Under the pieces are notes generated by a model that made no database searches, was not told where the DNA came from, and saw only the letters and a program-made list of their open reading frames with translations. A stretch of DNA of 64,000 bases from Ectobacillus sp048976805 (GTDB lineage Bacteria; Bacillota; Bacilli; Bacillales; Bacillaceae_G). The DNA lies in the NCBI GenBank assembly GCA_048976805.1, contig JBHGUR010000101.1, positions 85,901-149,900 of the forward strand. Direction: 5' to 3'. The translations under genes were made by a program, and so were the position numbers. Positions 7,654 through 16,480 of this stretch are shown here, in pieces (the first letter of the stretch is position 1; every line of letters begins with the position of its first letter).

Positions 7654-8934
7654 ATGAAATTAAGCGAATATCAGAAATCGTTGTCAGGCATGATGGCGGC
7701 GCAGCTTGCCATTTCCATAACAAAGCAAAATATATCGAATCTTCATACAGAAGGATATGTTCGGCAAAAAGTGAATTTTGGAGCGACAGGGGCGACAACC
7801 AGCAGCGGGCTGCCTTCCGGCTATGGTGTCAAACCACTTGATATTGAGCGGGTAACGGACGAAGTGAAAACGATGCAATACAATCATCAATTGTCCGAGT
7901 TTTCTTATTATGAATATGTTGTTAAAGAATTGTCCGGAGTAGAGGGATTGTTCGGCACTTCTGACGAATCTTCATTAGCCGCATTAACAGACCGTTTTTT
8001 TCAAGCGTGGCATGAGGTGGAGAAAAATCCGACGCAGCCTACGTATTATCAAACTGTTGTGTCTGAGGCGGACAAGCTTTCTTCGGAACTAAACCGCATT
8101 ACAAGCAGCTTGTGGCAGCTAAAGGCGCGTGCAGCAGAGGGGGGTCAATTTATGGCCGCTGAATTTAACCGCTTGGCAAAACAGCTTGCCGAAACGAACG
8201 AAAAGATTGGCGACGCCGGACTGCAGCCGCCGAACCAGCTGTTGGACGAGCGTGATCAAGCGATTAAAAATTTAGCAAAACTGGCAAAAGTGGATACAAC
8301 ATTTGAGTCGGAAAATCCTCACGTTGCCACTTTGCGCATAAACGGCCTCCTCCTTGTCTCAGGTGCGGACCATTATCCGCTGGAAGTGGATTCTAACCTT
8401 ACACTAAGAGCCAGCGGGGCTGAGGTGAAAATAAACGGAGGCTCTATTCAAGCGGCAATTGACTTGAATGTAAGGCATATTCCTGACTATATACAAAAAA
8501 TCAGCGAGTTTTCTAAAAACTTAGGAGATCAAGTTAATGCCATTTTAGGAACGACATTTTTTACAGGTGAAGAGGGGAATTTGCATGTTTACCCGCCAAT
8601 TTCGGCGAATCCGGCTTCTTTGAAGGTAACAGCGGAGACAGCAAAGCAGGTTACAGAGCTGGCAAAGCAAGCGATGTCACCGGGAATAACATACAAAACG
8701 GCGCTTGATCAACTTGTAGTAAAAGTAGCATCAGATGTAAACTCTGCTCAATCGTACATGACAATTCACGAAGACTTACTTATGGGAATTGAGCAGGAAA
8801 AGCTTAACGTTGAAGGTGTAAACATGGATGAGGAAATGGTGAATTTAATGATGTACCAAAATTACTTCGCCGCGAACTCAAAAGCAATCCGCACACTAAA
8901 TGAAATGTATGAATCGTTATTTGCATTAATTTAA
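7654..8934 (+). CDS. flgK: Flagellar hook-associated protein 1 FlgK
   Basis: 426 residues from ATG 7654. An in-frame TTG at 7642 touches the Shine-Dalgarno AGAAAGGG and so is unlikely. The N-terminal rod signature is clear (AAQLAISITKQNISNLHTEGYVRQ), as is the C-terminal helix (VNMDEEMVNLMMYQNYFAANSKAIRTLNEMYESL). FlgK is secreted through the flagellar export system and forms the first ring joining hook and filament. It is somewhat shorter than enterobacterial FlgK, with a reduced central domain. flgL follows after 17 bases. Confidence 0.93.
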   Translation: MKLSEYQKSLSGMMAAQLAISITKQNISNLHTEGYVRQKVNFGATGATTSSGLPSGYGVKPLDIERVTDEVKTMQYNHQLSEFSYYEYVVKELSGVEGLFGTSDESSLAALTDRFFQAWHEVEKNPTQPTYYQTVVSEADKLSSELNRITSSLWQLKARAAEGGQFMAAEFNRLAKQLAETNEKIGDAGLQPPNQLLDERDQAIKNLAKLAKVDTTFESENPHVATLRINGLLLVSGADHYPLEVDSNLTLRASGAEVKINGGSIQAAIDLNVRHIPDYIQKISEFSKNLGDQVNAILGTTFFTGEEGNLHVYPPISANPASLKVTAETAKQVTELAKQAMSPGITYKTALDQLVVKVASDVNSAQSYMTIHEDLLMGIEQEKLNVEGVNMDEEMVNLMMYQNYFAANSKAIRTLNEMYESLFALI

Positions 8935-8951
8935 TAAAGGCAGGAATAAAC

Positions 8952-9815
8952 ATGAGAATATCGACATTTCAGCACGCAGCTTGGACAAAACGCGATATGA
9001 TGCGAGTGCAGGCAGAGGTAGCTAAAAATCAACAGAAGGTATCTTCTGGAAAAAAGCATCTGCGCATGAGTGACTCGCCTCTTGATACAGGAAAATCGTT
9101 GGCCATCGGCCATACACTGCGCCAAATTGAACAAATGCAGCGCGATATTACAGACTCAAAAAATATGCTGTCTACTACAGAAACAGCGCTAACAGGTATT
9201 CAAGAGGCGTTGGACAGGGCAAACGCACTTGTAATCCAATCTTTAAACGGTACGCAATCAAAGGAAGATTTGCGGACGACGGCAACCGAAGTAGAGGCTT
9301 TAGTCAAGCAAGTTATATATTTGGGGAATACACAATATGACGGCCGTTATATATTTGGAGGAAGCGACTATGAACAGCCTCCTTTTCAAGAAGATGGAAC
9401 GTATGCAGGGGGGAATAAGGAAGTAAGCTGGAATATTCATGAAAGCTACTCTGTTACAGTATTTCACAACGGTAATGAAACAATCGCACCTGCGCTCCAA
9501 ACGCTGCAAAACATATATAGCCAACTAAAAAATGGCGATATAGAAGGATTGAAATCTTCTTTAGAGGCGAATAAAAGCAATATGGAAGCGATTATTAGTT
9601 CAATCGGGGAAGTAGGATCGACAAGCGCGACGGTTCAATCTTTTGACGATATGTTGCACGAGCAAAAAATTACGCTTACAGAAAAACTCTCCTCGGTGGA
9701 GGATGTGGATTTGGCCGAAGCGATTTCTGATTTATCCTACATGAATGCCACCTATCAAGCAACGTTGCAAGTTGTTAGCACGATGAACAAAGTAAACATA
9801 TTGAATTATATGTAG
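8952..9815 (+). CDS. flgL: Flagellar hook-associated protein 3 FlgL
   Basis: 287 residues. The flagellin-like N-terminal helix (VAKNQQKVSSGKKHLRMSDSP) and C-terminal helix (VDLAEAISDLSYMNATYQATLQVVSTMNKVNIL) frame a short middle domain with DGRYIFGGSDYEQPPF, a FlgL hallmark. FlgL is the second junction ring on which flagellin assembles. RBS AAAGGCAGGAA before the ATG. Directly follows flgK and precedes fliD in one operon. Confidence 0.93.
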   Translation: MRISTFQHAAWTKRDMMRVQAEVAKNQQKVSSGKKHLRMSDSPLDTGKSLAIGHTLRQIEQMQRDITDSKNMLSTTETALTGIQEALDRANALVIQSLNGTQSKEDLRTTATEVEALVKQVIYLGNTQYDGRYIFGGSDYEQPPFQEDGTYAGGNKEVSWNIHESYSVTVFHNGNETIAPALQTLQNIYSQLKNGDIEGLKSSLEANKSNMEAIISSIGEVGSTSATVQSFDDMLHEQKITLTEKLSSVEDVDLAEAISDLSYMNATYQATLQVVSTMNKVNILNYM

Positions 9816-9832
9816 GATGAGGAGGAAGCAAG

Positions 9833-11194
9833 ATGGCTAGTTCAGTGACGGCATATGGCTCTACAGGCACGCAGCTATGGGGGCTGGGCAATACTTTAAT
9901 TGATACAAAAGATCTCGTTGAGTTGGAATTGCAAGCATTGGAAATGAGAAAAAGCCCAATGCTCAACCAAAGGCAAAGACTTACAAACGATAAGCAAGCA
10001 TATAGCAATTTTAAGTCTGAATTCAATGCGCTATTGGAATCTGTACGGAAGCTAGCTTCTTTTACAGGAAGCAGTAAAGCAGTTACAACATCTTCATCAG
10101 GCAGTGTTAGTGTCCAAGCTAGCTCAAACGCAATTAGCGGGACATATGAAGTTGGGGTTACGCAGCTCGCTGCCCGTCACCAAATTGCAGGAGGAGCACT
10201 AGACTTAAATGCAAAGGTTAATTTAAATAACCAAATAAGCGAGGAGCTCTTTATTAATGGAAAAAGTTTGACGGTAACGCCTGATATGACCTATAAGCAA
10301 GTTATTGATAAGATTAACGCGGGCGGTTACGGCGTTTCTTTATATACGATTCATAATGGTACAACGGACAATCTGTTTATGACAGCATCATCTTCGGGCA
10401 AAGCGGGGGAAATAATGCTGTCCGGCGGAACTGCAAGCAATTTGTGGCAAACGCTCGGATTTTTAGATGCTAATAATGCCATTAAAACGACCATTACAGA
10501 GGCGCAGGATGCACAATATTCCATAAACGGCGTGAGCTTGACAAGCGCGACAAATACAATTGAGAACGCTTTGCCAGGTGTAACGTTAACGCTGGAAAAT
10601 ATAACGCCGCCGACAAACCCTGTTAAGTTTACAGTTGGGGATAGTACGGCTGAGGAAGAAATCGGTCTGATTGAAGCGATGGTCACAGAGTATAATAATG
10701 CTGTTGGCAAGCTGGAAACATACGCGGGAGAGGCGGGAGTGCTGCAAGGCTCAACGGCTGCGTTAAGCACATCAAGAGCCTTGGCCAGCTTGGCAATGTT
10801 CCAGCTTAACGGCAAATACGCTTCCTCTTTTGGCATTCAAATGGATAAAACGGGGCGCATTACACTTGATAAGCAAAAACTGCAGGAGGCGTTTAAGCAG
10901 GATGCGGATGGGGCAAAAGCCTTTTTCTTCGGCATTAACGGCTTAGGAAAACATTTAGATTCCGGATTGAACAAGGTGTTCGGGGAAACGGGAATAATTG
11001 GCGGCAAGCTGAAAAGCTTTGATGATGAATTAAAAAGGGTAAATGACCAAATTGCCAAAATTGATGAGTTGAATCGAACAAAGCAGGATGCAATTATCGC
11101 TAAATATGCAAAATTTGAACAGCAAATGGCAGCATTAAACGCACAATTGAGTTATATTAAAGCGGCTACGAAACAGCCGGACGACGATAACTAA
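9833..11194 (+). CDS. fliD: Flagellar filament cap protein FliD
   Basis: 453 residues. The N-terminal FliD domain begins near GLGNTLIDTKDLVELELQALEMRK, the middle domain includes the GTYEVGVTQLAARHQIAG segment (about 100-125), and the C-terminal coiled coil is FDDELKRVNDQIAKIDEL...KFEQQMAALNAQLSYI. FliD caps the growing filament and helps flagellin fold. RBS GAGGAGG. It precedes its neighbours' chaperone fliS by 15 bases. Confidence 0.93.
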   Translation: MASSVTAYGSTGTQLWGLGNTLIDTKDLVELELQALEMRKSPMLNQRQRLTNDKQAYSNFKSEFNALLESVRKLASFTGSSKAVTTSSSGSVSVQASSNAISGTYEVGVTQLAARHQIAGGALDLNAKVNLNNQISEELFINGKSLTVTPDMTYKQVIDKINAGGYGVSLYTIHNGTTDNLFMTASSSGKAGEIMLSGGTASNLWQTLGFLDANNAIKTTITEAQDAQYSINGVSLTSATNTIENALPGVTLTLENITPPTNPVKFTVGDSTAEEEIGLIEAMVTEYNNAVGKLETYAGEAGVLQGSTAALSTSRALASLAMFQLNGKYASSFGIQMDKTGRITLDKQKLQEAFKQDADGAKAFFFGINGLGKHLDSGLNKVFGETGIIGGKLKSFDDELKRVNDQIAKIDELNRTKQDAIIAKYAKFEQQMAALNAQLSYIKAATKQPDDDN

Positions 11195-11209
11195 GGAGGA
11201 AAAAAACAG

Positions 11210-11581
11210 ATGCAACCGTGGCAGCGTTATATGCAAAATAGCATCATGACAAGCAATCCTATTAAAAACACGATTTTGATTTATGAAAAAGCAATTATAG
11301 AATTCAAGCAATTAGAAGAACTATTACAAAGCTTTCGTTTCCAAGAAGCCGATCCGGTCATGGATAAGCTTGAGGATATTTTTGAAGAGCTAAAATTACA
11401 GCTTAATCCCGATATAGACGAGGAACTATACAATAATTTAGTAAAGTTATATGATTGGATACTGCAGAGTGTGCAAAAAATGAAAATAGCGAGAGAGCCG
11501 AAGGAAATAGAAGCGATTATATACGTATTGAATCAGCTTATAGAAGGGTATCGCGGGGTACTCGCAAATGAACAGCAATAA
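11210..11581 (+). CDS. fliS: Flagellin export chaperone FliS
   Basis: 123 residues. The N-terminal YMQNSIMTSNPIKNTILIYEKAI segment is the FliS signature that caps the flagellin-binding helical bundle; four helices follow. FliS holds flagellin unfolded in the cytoplasm for export. RBS AAGGAGG. Its last 14 bases overlap the start of the next gene. Confidence 0.93.
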   Translation: MQPWQRYMQNSIMTSNPIKNTILIYEKAIIEFKQLEELLQSFRFQEADPVMDKLEDIFEELKLQLNPDIDEELYNNLVKLYDWILQSVQKMKIAREPKEIEAIIYVLNQLIEGYRGVLANEQQ

Positions 11582-11846
11582 GCCGTATGATGATTTTTTA
11601 AAATGTTTTAATTGTGCTAAGGAAATTGTTGTTTCGGATGAAGAATTACAAAAAAGGATGGAGAGTTTTAATAATTGGTTTGTGACATTAAAAGCTGCTG
11701 AGAGAAACGAAATCGCAGCGAAAGTCGTTGCGATTATTTCTGAAGCGCAAGAAGTCATTCGCAATAAACAAACGGCGCTAGAACAAATGATATTGGCCAA
11801 CCATACACAAAGCAAAGCAAACGCTCGTTACGGCAAATATGAATGA
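11568..11846 (+). CDS. FliT-like small helical protein
   Basis: 92 residues, three predicted helices, charged and soluble. It overlaps fliS by 14 bases, so translation is coupled. FliT, the FliD chaperone, normally sits in this place and has this size; the sequence is too diverged to assign on motifs alone. Ends before a terminator, closing the flgK-fliT unit. Confidence 0.5.
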   Translation: MNSNKPYDDFLKCFNCAKEIVVSDEELQKRMESFNNWFVTLKAAERNEIAAKVVAIISEAQEVIRNKQTALEQMILANHTQSKANARYGKYE

Positions 11847-11854
11847 ATAAGAGG

Positions 11855-11884
11855 AAAAGCGGTCGGGTTCGAGCGCTTTTCTTT
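11855..11884 (+). terminator. Terminator after the fliT-like gene
   Basis: AAAAGCG pairs with CGCTTTT around an 11-base loop and is followed by CTTTC. It begins 8 bases after the stop codon. Confidence 0.65.
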
Positions 11885-12056
11885 CACGATATATTTGTAA
11901 ATTGGGATATTGTAAAATATTTTCCAACGACAGAATCTAAAAAATATCATAAAATATTTTTGTGAAAATTGTAGTTTTATCTCGAAAATAACAAAAAAAT
12001 AACTTAAGATTGTAATAGACAAATGCAGGATTTAGAAAAATAGACGAAAGGGGGGG

Positions 12057-12440
12057 ATGGTGTTGAAAAACTTTATTGGCAGCGTCGGCAATTATATGAG
12101 TTATTTGACAGCAAGGAGAGATATTATTTCCAATAATATTGCAAATGCGAATACGCCGGGATATAAGGCAAAAGATGCGCAGTTTTTGGAGCAGCTCGAA
12201 AATAGCGGCGTCTCGTCTGTTTCATTATATAAGACAAACCCGCGCCATTTTCCGATTTCAACGATGCAGCGAACGCCTTATGCAATCAAAGCAAACCATC
12301 TTGAAATAAATGAGGATGGAAACAGCGTTGACACGACAAAAGAAATGATTGAGCTGATGAAAACGAATCATTTGTATTCAATTGCTGTACAAACAATTAA
12401 TACGGAAAAAGCGATTGGCCAGGCGGCGCGCGGGAAATAG
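12057..12440 (+). CDS. flgB: Flagellar basal-body rod protein FlgB
   Basis: 127 residues from the ATG; the G-run (12050-12056) touches this ATG, so the in-frame GTG 12060 or TTG 12063 may be the real start. The rod signature is RDIISNNIANANTPGYKAKDAQF; the C-terminal helix is VDTTKEMIELMKTNHLYSIAVQTIN. FlgB is a proximal rod subunit. The AT-rich 200 bases upstream and a preceding terminator suggest a new promoter. flgC follows after 19 bases. Confidence 0.93.
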   Translation: MVLKNFIGSVGNYMSYLTARRDIISNNIANANTPGYKAKDAQFLEQLENSGVSSVSLYKTNPRHFPISTMQRTPYAIKANHLEINEDGNSVDTTKEMIELMKTNHLYSIAVQTINTEKAIGQAARGK

Positions 12441-12459
12441 CAATAGCGGAGGATAGAAC

Positions 12460-12870
12460 ATGTTTAATGCAATTAACATAAGCGGATCTGGACTGACAGC
12501 AGCTAAAAAGTGGCTGGAGGTTACGTCAAATAACATTGTGAATGCAAATACGACAAACGGCGTTGATCAAGAGCCGTATCACCGCCGCAGAGTGGCATTA
12601 CAGCAAAAGTCGTTTCATGATTTATTAGGAAAGGATGGCAAAGCGGGAGTGCAAATTAGCAGTATTTCCGTTGACCGGAATGAAAAGATGATTTACGACC
12701 CAATGCATCCGCATGCCAATAAAGACGGTTACGTACGCTATCCAAACGTGGATTTAACGGCGGAGATGACGAATGCGATGGTGGCGCAAAAAATGTATGA
12801 AGCAAACACAACGGTGTTAAATGCCAATAAAAAAATGCTAGACAAAGATTTAGAGCTTGGAAGAGGCTAA
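12460..12870 (+). CDS. flgC: Flagellar basal-body rod protein FlgC
   Basis: 136 residues. N-terminal signature AINISGSGLTAAKKWLEVTSNNIVNANTT, central DPMHPHANKDGYVRYPNVDLTAEM motif unique to FlgC, and a C-terminal helix ending in KMLDKDLELG. Rod subunit next to FlgB. RBS GGAGG 9 bases upstream of ATG. Confidence 0.94.
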   Translation: MFNAINISGSGLTAAKKWLEVTSNNIVNANTTNGVDQEPYHRRRVALQQKSFHDLLGKDGKAGVQISSISVDRNEKMIYDPMHPHANKDGYVRYPNVDLTAEMTNAMVAQKMYEANTTVLNANKKMLDKDLELGRG

Positions 12871-12890
12871 TGTAAAGGAGAATTAAATAT

Positions 12891-13187
12891 ATGGTTATTA
12901 ATGGGAATAATGTAATCCTGCCTTTAAAGCCTGCAGGACTTGCGGAAGCGCCAAAAACAACTGTGCCGGCGGCTGAGGGAAAACGATTTATTAATCTATT
13001 AAATGAGATGACCAGCACGCAAAATGGGGCTCAAGAGGCTGTATATAATTTATTAACAAAGGGACAAGGGCAAGCGCACGAGATATTAATTCAGCAAATG
13101 AAAGCGGAAAGCCAAATGAAAACCGCCTCTGTTATTAGGGATAATTTAATTGAAAACTATAAACAGCTGATGAATACGCAAATTTAG
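12891..13187 (+). CDS. fliE: Flagellar hook-basal body protein FliE
   Basis: 98 residues, normal length. The C-terminal half holds the family pattern: repeated helices with EAVYNLLTKGQGQAHEILIQQMKAESQM and a closing ENYKQLMNTQI. FliE joins the MS ring to the rod. RBS AAAGGAG; it lies between flgC and fliF as in other Bacilli. Confidence 0.9.
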   Translation: MVINGNNVILPLKPAGLAEAPKTTVPAAEGKRFINLLNEMTSTQNGAQEAVYNLLTKGQGQAHEILIQQMKAESQMKTASVIRDNLIENYKQLMNTQI

Positions 13188-13211
13188 AGGGATGGACGGA
13201 TGTGTAAATAG

Positions 13212-14762
13212 ATGGAGAAGTTAAAGGAAATACTCCAATCGTTGAAAACTTGGCATAAGATGGTCATCGGTGCAGTTCTCCTTGCTGTTGTGACAATTGT
13301 GTCTTTATATTTTACGCTGCCGGATAATCACGTTGCTGTATATAAAAATTTAAATGAACAAGACCAGCAGGATATTCTTGCGGAAATGTCCAAGCTTGGA
13401 GTAGATTATCAAATCGGCAAAGACGGTGCGATTACGGTGCCGAAAAAGGATGCGGTTTGGGTGCGAAACAAAATGACGGAAATGGGGCTTCCAAGCAATG
13501 GCGGCGGCGGTGAAGACATTTTGCTGGAAAGTTCGCTTGGTGCAAGCGAGCAAGATAAAAAAATGCGGCAAATTGTTGGCATTCGCAAGCAGCTGGAGCG
13601 GGACATCGTAAAAAATATCGATGCTGTCGAAACGGCAAACGTGCAAATTACGTTGCCGGATAAAGAAAGCATTTTTGATGAAAAAATACCAGAAGGAACT
13701 GCGGCAGTTACAATCGGCACACGCCGCAACCAAGCATTAACGACAGAGCAAATTCTTGGCATCCAATACATGGTAAGTGCAGCAGTGCCGGGTGTAAAGG
13801 CGGAGGACGTAAGTGTAATTGATAGCAAAAAGGGTGTTATCTCGGAGGCGGAGGGTGGCGCAAATCCGAGCGGTTCCGCTTCTTATGAAAAGGAATTGGC
13901 AATGCAGCAGCAAATTGAGGAAAAGTTAAAGAAAGATATTGCGGAAACGTTAGTGAATTTATTTCAGATTAATAATTTTCATGTGAACACGAGCGTTTCC
14001 GTAAACTATGACGAAGTAACGCGCCAAATTGAAAAATACGGCGATAAGGGCATTCTTAGAAGCAAGCAGGAACAAAGCGAACAATCTACAGCGCGCGAAG
14101 GGGACGGTGGAAACCCGGAAGCGGGAATAGCAGCGAATGGCGAAGTGCCGACATATGAAAATGAAGCAATCGGAAACGGACAAGTTACGTATGAACAAAA
14201 TAATAAAAATGTTACAGAAAACTATGAAATTGATAAAACAGTAGAAACGATTAAAAAGCACCCTGAATTGACAAAAACAAATGTAGTAGTTTGGGTCGAT
14301 GAAAAAACATTATTAAAGCGCAATATTGATATTAATGTTTTTAGAGAAGCAATCGGTACAGCAGCTGGATTGCAAGCAGATCAAAACGGCTTTTTCACAA
14401 ATGGCCAAGTAAATGTTGTGCCGGTTCAGTTTGAGCAGAAGAAAGAGGCTGCTATCGATGAAACGGACGATGAGGGCGGCATAAATTGGGCATTAGTCGC
14501 AGGCATTGCAGCGCCGTTGCTGCTTGGCGCTATCGGCGGGACCGCATTCTTTATGAGAAAGCGTAAACGGAAAGAAGAAGAATCTCTATTTATGGTAGAC
14601 GATGACGGGCAATGGGAAACAGCGGCCTCGGCAGAACCGGGAGAGGAAAAAGAAGAAAATAGCAAGCAAGACGTTCCGCTTGATAAACAAATTCAAGAAA
14701 TTGCCAAGAGTAATATAGATGAAACAGCGCGCGTTTTGAAAAAATGGTTGAATGAACAGTAG
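13212..14762 (+). CDS. fliF: Flagellar MS-ring protein FliF
   Basis: 516 residues. Transmembrane segments at about 18-36 and 425-447 enclose a large outside region with the ring-building modules (YKNLNEQDQQDILAEMSKLGVDYQI and VQITLPDKESIFDE). The C-terminal cytoplasmic tail, ending NIDETARVLKKWLNEQ, is the FliG-binding part. FliF is the base on which rod, switch and export gate assemble. The start follows a short GC-poor gap; GAGGGATGG serves as RBS. Confidence 0.95.
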   Translation: MEKLKEILQSLKTWHKMVIGAVLLAVVTIVSLYFTLPDNHVAVYKNLNEQDQQDILAEMSKLGVDYQIGKDGAITVPKKDAVWVRNKMTEMGLPSNGGGGEDILLESSLGASEQDKKMRQIVGIRKQLERDIVKNIDAVETANVQITLPDKESIFDEKIPEGTAAVTIGTRRNQALTTEQILGIQYMVSAAVPGVKAEDVSVIDSKKGVISEAEGGANPSGSASYEKELAMQQQIEEKLKKDIAETLVNLFQINNFHVNTSVSVNYDEVTRQIEKYGDKGILRSKQEQSEQSTAREGDGGNPEAGIAANGEVPTYENEAIGNGQVTYEQNNKNVTENYEIDKTVETIKKHPELTKTNVVVWVDEKTLLKRNIDINVFREAIGTAAGLQADQNGFFTNGQVNVVPVQFEQKKEAAIDETDDEGGINWALVAGIAAPLLLGAIGGTAFFMRKRKRKEEESLFMVDDDGQWETAASAEPGEEKEENSKQDVPLDKQIQEIAKSNIDETARVLKKWLNEQ

Positions 14763-14784
14763 AGGGATAGTGAGGTAAGGTAAT

Positions 14785-15795
14785 ATGGCAGAGAAACAAA
14801 AGCTATCCACAAGAGAAAAAGCTGCCATCCTCGTCCAAATTCTGGACGAGGATGTGGCGGCCCAAGTGGTAGATACTTTAAACGACGAGGAAAAAGAAAG
14901 CCTGCTGCGGGAAATTGCGCAGTTTCGGTCATATCCCCCTGAAGTTTTAGAAAGTGTGTTCCGGCAGTTTTTGCAGGAAATAAGCGTTAGAGAGTTGAGC
15001 ACACTCGCGCCAAACCGCAATTATATACGGCGGTTGTTTAAAAATATGTCAGATGAAGAGTGGAGCAATTTGATTCAGGATATCTCGTTTAGCCAAGATA
15101 ATCCGTTTGAGTTTTTAAATAACGTATCTGATTTAGACCAACTGTTAACAGTATTAAATGAAGAATCGCCACAAACAATCGCGATCATCGCTTCCCATAT
15201 TAAGCCGCAGCTGGCATCGCGTTTAATTGAAAAATTGCCGGAGCAGAAAATGGTAGAAACGGTTATGCGTATCGCGAAGTTAGAACAAGTAGATGGCGAA
15301 TTGGTTAATCAAATTGGCGATTTGCTAAAGGCGAAAATGAAGAATATGTCATTTGGTGCAACAAACAAAACAGACGGATTAAAAACAATTGTTAATATTT
15401 TAAACAATGTTTCACGCGGTATCGAGAAAACTGTATTTGAAAAATTGGACGTTATAGATCACCAATTATCTGAGAGAATTAAAGAAAATATGTTTGTATT
15501 TGAAGACTTGCTTCGTCTTGATGATTTAGCGTTGCGCCGCGTAATGGAGGAAATTAAAGACAACGGCTTATTGGCAAAAGCTTTAAAGAATGCAAAGGAA
15601 GAGATCAAGGAAAAGCTGTTCACATGTATTTCCAGCAGCCGCAAAGAAATGATTATCGAGGAGCTAGACGGTCTTGGGCCACTTAAGGTAACGGATGCAG
15701 AAAAAGCGCAGCAGGTGATTACGAGCACTGTAAAACGTTTGGAGAAGGAAGGGAAAATCGTCGTGCAGCGGGGTGAAGAGGATGTCCTTATTTAA
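14785..15795 (+). CDS. fliG: Flagellar motor switch protein FliG
   Basis: 336 residues, usual length. The N-terminal domain (STREKAAILVQILDED) binds FliF; the middle domain holds the EHPQ-like segment (here EESPQTIAIIASHIKP, about 128-143); the C-terminal domain carries the charged torque helix (EDLLRLDDLALRRVMEEI, near 235-255). FliG transmits stator force to the MS ring. Its end overlaps fliH. Confidence 0.95.
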   Translation: MAEKQKLSTREKAAILVQILDEDVAAQVVDTLNDEEKESLLREIAQFRSYPPEVLESVFRQFLQEISVRELSTLAPNRNYIRRLFKNMSDEEWSNLIQDISFSQDNPFEFLNNVSDLDQLLTVLNEESPQTIAIIASHIKPQLASRLIEKLPEQKMVETVMRIAKLEQVDGELVNQIGDLLKAKMKNMSFGATNKTDGLKTIVNILNNVSRGIEKTVFEKLDVIDHQLSERIKENMFVFEDLLRLDDLALRRVMEEIKDNGLLAKALKNAKEEIKEKLFTCISSSRKEMIIEELDGLGPLKVTDAEKAQQVITSTVKRLEKEGKIVVQRGEEDVLI

Positions 15796-16480
15796 AAACA
15801 GAATTCCCGGGAATTCTGTTTCTTTTTCTAATGAGCACTATCAGCTGAAGTATATGCAAGAGGAAACTTCAAGGGATGAGCTCAATATTTTTGATGAAAG
15901 ATTTCCTGATAAAGAAGCATTTTTACGGGAGAAAAATGAATTATTGAAAGAAAAGGAAGAATTGCTCATAGAGCGAAACCGCTTGCAGGAATTTGAAAAA
16001 ATGCTCCGGCAACAGCAAGAAAATCTTATGATGCAAAAGCAAGCGTTCGAGGAGCAGAAAGTACAGTATATGCGGCAGTTTGAGCAGGAAAAAAAGCAAA
16101 TATATTATGAAATGACCGAGCTATTATGGGATAATTCTTTAAAGCTTGCTGAAAAAATTGTTAATCAGGCAATTGATACGCGGCAGCTTTCGATGATTGC
16201 TATTTTAAAAGGAATGATCCAGACGCTGCCGATTGCATTTGAAAAGCTGCAAATTACGGTGCATCCGCAAACATACAAGCTGCTTGAGGAAGAGAAAGAA
16301 GAAACAAAGGAATATTGGCTATTTGAGCTTGTGGAATGGAAATATGATTTTTCCCTTGCGGTTGGCGAATTCGTATTGGAAGAGGAAAAGGAATATTTTG
16401 AATATAGGTTCCGCTCCATTTTTGAGCGGCTGCGCGAAAAGCTTGGTGACCGAATGAGTGAAGAGGTGAAAGCGGAGTGA
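15782..16480 (+). CDS. fliH: Flagellar export regulator FliH
   Basis: 232 residues from ATG 15782; a GTG in frame at 15773 is an alternative. It overlaps the fliG end by 14 bases. A long charged coiled coil (about 45-120, many E, K, Q) is followed by a V-ATPase-E-like domain (WDNSLKLAEKIVNQAIDTRQ; ITVHPQTYKLLEE). FliH binds the ATPase FliI and links it to the C-ring. The call rests on fold and position between fliG and fliI, since FliH sequences vary. Confidence 0.8.
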   Translation: MSLFKNRIPGNSVSFSNEHYQLKYMQEETSRDELNIFDERFPDKEAFLREKNELLKEKEELLIERNRLQEFEKMLRQQQENLMMQKQAFEEQKVQYMRQFEQEKKQIYYEMTELLWDNSLKLAEKIVNQAIDTRQLSMIAILKGMIQTLPIAFEKLQITVHPQTYKLLEEEKEETKEYWLFELVEWKYDFSLAVGEFVLEEEKEYFEYRFRSIFERLREKLGDRMSEEVKAE